From Halobaculum sp. MBLA0143 (GTDB lineage Archaea; Halobacteriota; Halobacteria; Halobacteriales; Haloferacaceae): 64,000 nt of DNA. Of this stretch, positions 60,920 through 64,000 are shown one piece after another. The notes under the pieces are model-generated. The model searched no databases, was not told where the DNA came from, and saw only the letters and a list, made by a program, of their open reading frames with translations. A program made the translations under genes and the position numbers. How positions within the stretch are numbered: position 1 is the stretch's first letter; each line of letters opens with the position of its first letter. The stretch lies in the NCBI RefSeq assembly GCF_041361465.1, contig NZ_JBGKAC010000001.1:1364001-1428000 (forward strand). The letters run 5' to 3'.

Positions 60920-61978
60920 ATGGCTACGGCACGCGAACGAGTGGTCGGCACCGACACGGATCGGCTCTCACTGCGCGTCTCCGTGGGTTCGTTGCTCGCG
61001 CTCACGCTGGTGGTCGGCGGGCTCCGCGCGACGGGCCAGACGATCCCGCTGCGGACGCAGGCGACGGCCTACCTCGTCGGGATGGTGGCGCTCAACCTCC
61101 CGCACGGCGGCTACGAACACTTCGCCAACCTCCGGCGACGCACCGCGGAGTTCCGGTGGCGATACGTCGGCGGCTACCTCGGGATGGTGGCCGCCGGGAT
61201 CGGGTTGTTCCTCGTCGCCCCGGTGCTCGGCTTGGTCGTCGCCGTCGGGGTCGTCGTCGCAAAGGGCGGCGGCGGCGACCTCCACGTGCTGGAGGCGACG
61301 ACCGGGGCGGGACACCTGGAGACGCGGGCCCAACGACTCCTGGCCGCCGCCGCGCGCGGTGGCGCGGCGATGGCGGTTCCGATCGTCGCGTTCCCGGAGA
61401 CGTTCCACACGTTCAGCGCGATCATCGTCGCGGTGTTCGAGCCGGGCGCACTCGCGCCCTTCTCGGCACACTTCGACGTGACCGGGCCGCTGATCGGCGC
61501 CGGCTACGCCGGGGTCGTCCTCGCGCACCTCGGGCTCGGCTTCGCCCGGCGTGACGGCAGCGGCTCGTTCCTCGTGGACGCCGGCGAGACGCTCCTCTTA
61601 GTCGCGTACTTCGCGGTCGTCCCGGTCGTCCTGGCTGTCGGTCTGTACTTCCCGCTGTGGTACTCCGCCCGCCAGGTGGCCCGGGAGCTGGCCGTCGACG
61701 ACGAGCCCGGGCTCGGGCCGGACCTGCTGTCGGGTGGCGACTCCGCGTCGGCCGGCAGCGTCGCGCTGCGGGCGTGGGGGGTCCTGATCGGCGGCGCGAT
61801 GGCGACCGGACTGGTCGTCGCCGCCGTCTGGCTCGCCGCCCCGAACCCACTGGGCGGCGCCGGCCTCCTCCTCGGCGGCGTCGCCTTCTGGAGTGTCGCC
61901 ATCAGCATCGTCGCGTTCCCACACGTCGTCGTCGGGGCCGTGCTCGACCGTCGTCGCGGGATCTGGCACGTCCCCTGA
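60920..61978 (+). CDS. blh: Brp/Blh-family beta-carotene 15,15'-dioxygenase
   Basis: A 352-residue polytopic membrane protein with the His/Glu-rich motifs that bind iron in Brp/Blh proteins: NLPHGGYEHFANLRRR, KGGGGDLHVLEATTGAGH, ETFHTFSAI and AFPHVVVGAVLD. It cleaves beta-carotene to retinal for bacteriorhodopsin-type pumps, so the organism probably makes rhodopsins, although none is in the window. ATG at 60920 gives family length. Confidence 0.85.
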   Translation: MATARERVVGTDTDRLSLRVSVGSLLALTLVVGGLRATGQTIPLRTQATAYLVGMVALNLPHGGYEHFANLRRRTAEFRWRYVGGYLGMVAAGIGLFLVAPVLGLVVAVGVVVAKGGGGDLHVLEATTGAGHLETRAQRLLAAAARGGAAMAVPIVAFPETFHTFSAIIVAVFEPGALAPFSAHFDVTGPLIGAGYAGVVLAHLGLGFARRDGSGSFLVDAGETLLLVAYFAVVPVVLAVGLYFPLWYSARQVARELAVDDEPGLGPDLLSGGDSASAGSVALRAWGVLIGGAMATGLVVAAVWLAAPNPLGGAGLLLGGVAFWSVAISIVAFPHVVVGAVLDRRRGIWHVP

Positions 61979-61983
61979 TCGCG

Positions 61984-62631
61984 TCAGAACTCCGCCAATC
62001 CGGACTGTTCTGCGGCCGCCAACACGTCCGTGGCCGTCTGCCACGTCTCTCGGGCGGCCGGCGGGAGCGTTCCCTCGCGGTCGACGTAGCCGGCCAGGAA
62101 CGATCGTGTCGTCTGGTCGCTCGGGTAGCCGCTGCCGACCGAGCGGTCGTGGCGCTCGTCGATCGCGGCCATCCGGCGGTCGCGTTCCACCTTCGCGGCC
62201 ACGCTCGCGGCGGCGACGATCGGGTGAGTCTGGTCGGCGCCGTGTGCCGCCCGGACGGTCACGTCCGACAGGCCGTCTGCGACCCGACGGCCGAACCGTT
62301 CCTCGGAGGTGTCGCCGGCGTCTACGACGGCCGTGTCCCCCGGCTGGGCCAACTTCGACAGCGCCCGGACCTGTGCCGCCACGGTGAGTTCGTTCATGTC
62401 CGTCGCGGGGTCGTCGATCTCGTCGACGCTCACGGCCGCGACGGCGACTGTGATTCGGTCGTCGTCGGCCATCGTCGCCGCCAGCGTCTCCCGACGGTCG
62501 GCCGACAGCCGCTTGGAGTCGTCCACGTCGGCCGGAATCGCCGCCGGCGGCGCTCGGACCGCCCCCGCGATCATCGGCCCCAGAACGGGTCCTTTGCCGG
62601 CCTCGTCCGCGCCGAGTCGTGTCTCCGTCAC
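61984..62631 (-). CDS. rnhB: Ribonuclease HII
   Basis: A 215-residue enzyme: GADEAGKGPVLGPMI (catalytic Asp and Glu), VDDSKRLSADRRETL, TAVVDAGD and HPIVAAASVAAKVERDR, then GSGYPSDQTTRSFL. It removes RNA from RNA-DNA hybrids, including single ribonucleotides and Okazaki primers. GTG at 62631. It ends 5 bases from the brp/blh stop (convergent). Confidence 0.95.
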   Translation of the reverse strand: MTETRLGADEAGKGPVLGPMIAGAVRAPPAAIPADVDDSKRLSADRRETLAATMADDDRITVAVAAVSVDEIDDPATDMNELTVAAQVRALSKLAQPGDTAVVDAGDTSEERFGRRVADGLSDVTVRAAHGADQTHPIVAAASVAAKVERDRRMAAIDERHDRSVGSGYPSDQTTRSFLAGYVDREGTLPPAARETWQTATDVLAAAEQSGLAEF

Positions 62632-62727
62632 GGCCGTGGAGAGACGGGGGAGTGTAGTGTGGGTTGCGGTCGGGGGGCGGACACCGAACCCGTGGGATTA
62701 TGTCCGCGCGTCCACTACACGACGGCG

Positions 62728-63408
62728 ATGGGAGTCCTCGAAGACAAGGCGCGAGCGCGCCTGTTCTACAAGTACCTCTCGAAGGTGTACGACACGATCA
62801 ACCCACTCGTGTGGAACACGGAGATGCGGGCGGAGGCGTTGGAGTGGTTCGACCCCCAGCCGGACGACCGGATTCTGGACGTGGGCGCCGGCACGGGGTT
62901 CGCCACGGAGGGGCTTCTGGAGCACGTCGACGAGATTCACGCGCTGGACCAGTCCGTCCACCAGATGGAGCGGGCGTTCGCCAAGTTCGGCCGGCGCGGC
63001 CCGGTGAAGTACGTCCGTGGCGACGCCGAGCGGCTCCCGTTCGCCGACGACGCCTTCGACAAGACCTGGTCGTCCGGCTCCATCGAGTACTGGCCCAACC
63101 CGGTCACGGCGCTGCGGGAGATCCGGCGGGTCACCAAGCCCGGCGGGACCGTCCTCGTCGTCGGGCCGGACTACCCCCACAACGACCTGTTCCAACGGCT
63201 CGCGGACGCAATCATGCTGTTCTACGACACCGAGGAGGCCGACGAGATGTTCGCGGCGGCGGGGTTCGTCGACGTGGAACACCACGTCCAACAGGCCAAG
63301 CCCGGCAGCCCACGGGCGATCACCACCGTCGCGCGGGTGCCGCCCGCCGACGACGGCGCCGCCACGACGGCCGCCGACTCGGAGCCGGTCGACACCGCCG
63401 CCGACTGA
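62728..63408 (+). CDS. Membrane-associated quinone-type SAM methyltransferase
   Basis: A 226-residue protein with RARLFYKYLSKVYDTINPLV at the N-terminus, SAM motif ILDVGAGTGFATEGLLEHV, and PFADDAFDKTWSSGSIEYWP. The N-terminal YKYLSKVYD pattern resembles MPBQ/MSBQ methyltransferases of plastoquinone/tocopherol synthesis; in haloarchaea such proteins probably methylate menaquinone precursors. The C-terminal ~25 residues are an acidic Ala/Asp/Thr-rich tail. ATG at 62728. Confidence 0.8.
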   Translation: MGVLEDKARARLFYKYLSKVYDTINPLVWNTEMRAEALEWFDPQPDDRILDVGAGTGFATEGLLEHVDEIHALDQSVHQMERAFAKFGRRGPVKYVRGDAERLPFADDAFDKTWSSGSIEYWPNPVTALREIRRVTKPGGTVLVVGPDYPHNDLFQRLADAIMLFYDTEEADEMFAAAGFVDVEHHVQQAKPGSPRAITTVARVPPADDGAATTAADSEPVDTAAD

Positions 63409-63873
63409 CTGGTTCCCCCGAACCACAGTCGACGCGCGGGCCACGCGGTGGGACTCTCTGAACACTGTCACGCGGAGCCGGTCGCCCGGCGACGGCGTCG
63501 GACGGTTACTGGCGGCCACCCGCAGACTCGCCGTCTCGCCGACCCGCCACGTCGGGTCGGCGGCGGTGTTGAACGGCCCGGTCGGCCCGCCGCGGAAGCC
63601 GTCGGCGGCGAAGAAGGGGACGGGCGGCTGGTGGGCGAGTCGACGGCCGTCGACGGTGATGACGACGCGGAGCGTCCGTACGTCCAGTGGGTCGCCGCCG
63701 GCGTGTGTCAGTTCGACTGTCGTTCCCACTGCACGGAGCTCCAGCCGTGTCCGTGTCGGGTCCGACGGCAGTGTGGTCGTCGTCAACAGTCCGCCGACGG
63801 CGACCGCCAAGAGGACCGCGACGGCGACGAGCAGGACGACCCCGACCGGGGCGGCGGCGGCACGGTCACACAC
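63409..63873 (-). CDS. Pilin-like N-terminal domain protein with no stop before the neighbouring gene
   Basis: GTG 63873 opens CDRAAAAPVGVVLLVAVAVL, a short N-terminus plus hydrophobic helix similar to haloarchaeal type IV pilin-like proteins. A beta domain follows (TRLELRAVGTTVELTHAGGD, TWRVGETASLRVAASN, GDRLRVTVFRESHRVARAST). The natural end should be near 63420, but the frame stays open to 62698, antisense through the whole methyltransferase gene. I therefore end the feature at the gene boundary; the 3' end is uncertain and may be mutated. Confidence 0.55.
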
Positions 63874-63936
63874 GAGGGGTGTGGTCCCGGCACCGGATTT
63901 GAGGCTTGGGTCGGTGAGGGTTTGGGCGTCCGCCGT

Positions 63937-64000
63937 CTACGGGCGGACGTGACGCACGGAGACGGTGCCGACGGCGCCGACGGCGCGAACGGCGCAGACG
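63937..64000 (-). CDS. Possible C-terminus of a gene extending beyond the window
   Basis: On the minus strand the frame ends AVGTVSVRHVRP followed by TAG at 63937. It has the valine-rich strand pattern of haloarchaeal proteins, but only about 20 codons are visible, so the call is tentative. Confidence 0.3.
   Translation of the reverse strand, partial: VCAVRAVGAVGTVSVRHVRP

Overview
The window is haloarchaeal (class Halobacteria) chromosomal DNA. It has very high GC with strong G/C in third codon positions, many GTG starts, very acidic proteins, sparse A/T-rich TATA boxes about 25-30 bases ahead of leaderless starts, and signature archaeal genes: mre11-rad50, cbf5, SAMP1, deoxyhypusine synthase, type IV pilins, a PGF-CTERM protein and a Brp/Blh carotene dioxygenase. 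The genus cannot be named from sequence alone.

Layout. 1-9060: metabolic and small regulatory genes (deacylase, Lrp/AsnC regulator, old-yellow-enzyme-type reductase, Spo0M, DoxX, flavin monooxygenase, nitroreductase), interrupted by a decayed IS200/IS605-type tnpB element (about 3413-4285). 9105-16328: four overlapping genes for a transglutaminase / DUF58 membrane system. 16314-25132: MaoC hydratase, SAMP1, prolyl oligopeptidase, a PGF-CTERM surface protein, an Lhr-type helicase and a DUF389 membrane protein. 25020-30449: divergent pilins followed by an accessory stretch with a broken VapC, HTH remnants, a DUF4097-type lipoprotein, YccF, a serine recombinase and a phage-like small protein, ending at tRNA-Pro(GGG). 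30508-43339: housekeeping (second deacylase, cbf5-cmk, bifunctional nuclease, mre11-rad50) and signalling (PAS protein, large hybrid histidine kinase, methyltransferase).

43429-44188: tRNA-Arg(TCG) preceded on its 3' side by a tandem array of its own 3'-end fragments. 44471-49926: RecA-like DUF7504-type protein, CoA-binding protein, Nif3-like protein, deoxyhypusine synthase with a long His-rich insertion, a VapBC-like pair and a PiT phosphate transporter. 50198-53940: a decaying island with a multiply frameshifted FAD oxidoreductase between direct repeats, a lone tRNA 3' fragment, and a broken receiver-GAF / RecA-like gene pair. 53962-64000: methyltransferases, rhomboid protease, a lipoprotein, a zinc-ribbon protein, a strongly structured noncoding stretch, secF-secD, brp/blh, RNase HII, a quinone-type methyltransferase and a pilin-like ORF.

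No convincing new defence or biosynthetic system was found. The best candidates for something undescribed are the hairpin-rich noncoding region upstream of secF, the tRNA-Arg 3'-end tandem array, the tnpB relic that keeps both ends, and expanding repeats inside conserved genes (mre11 tail, transglutaminase linker, deoxyhypusine synthase insert).
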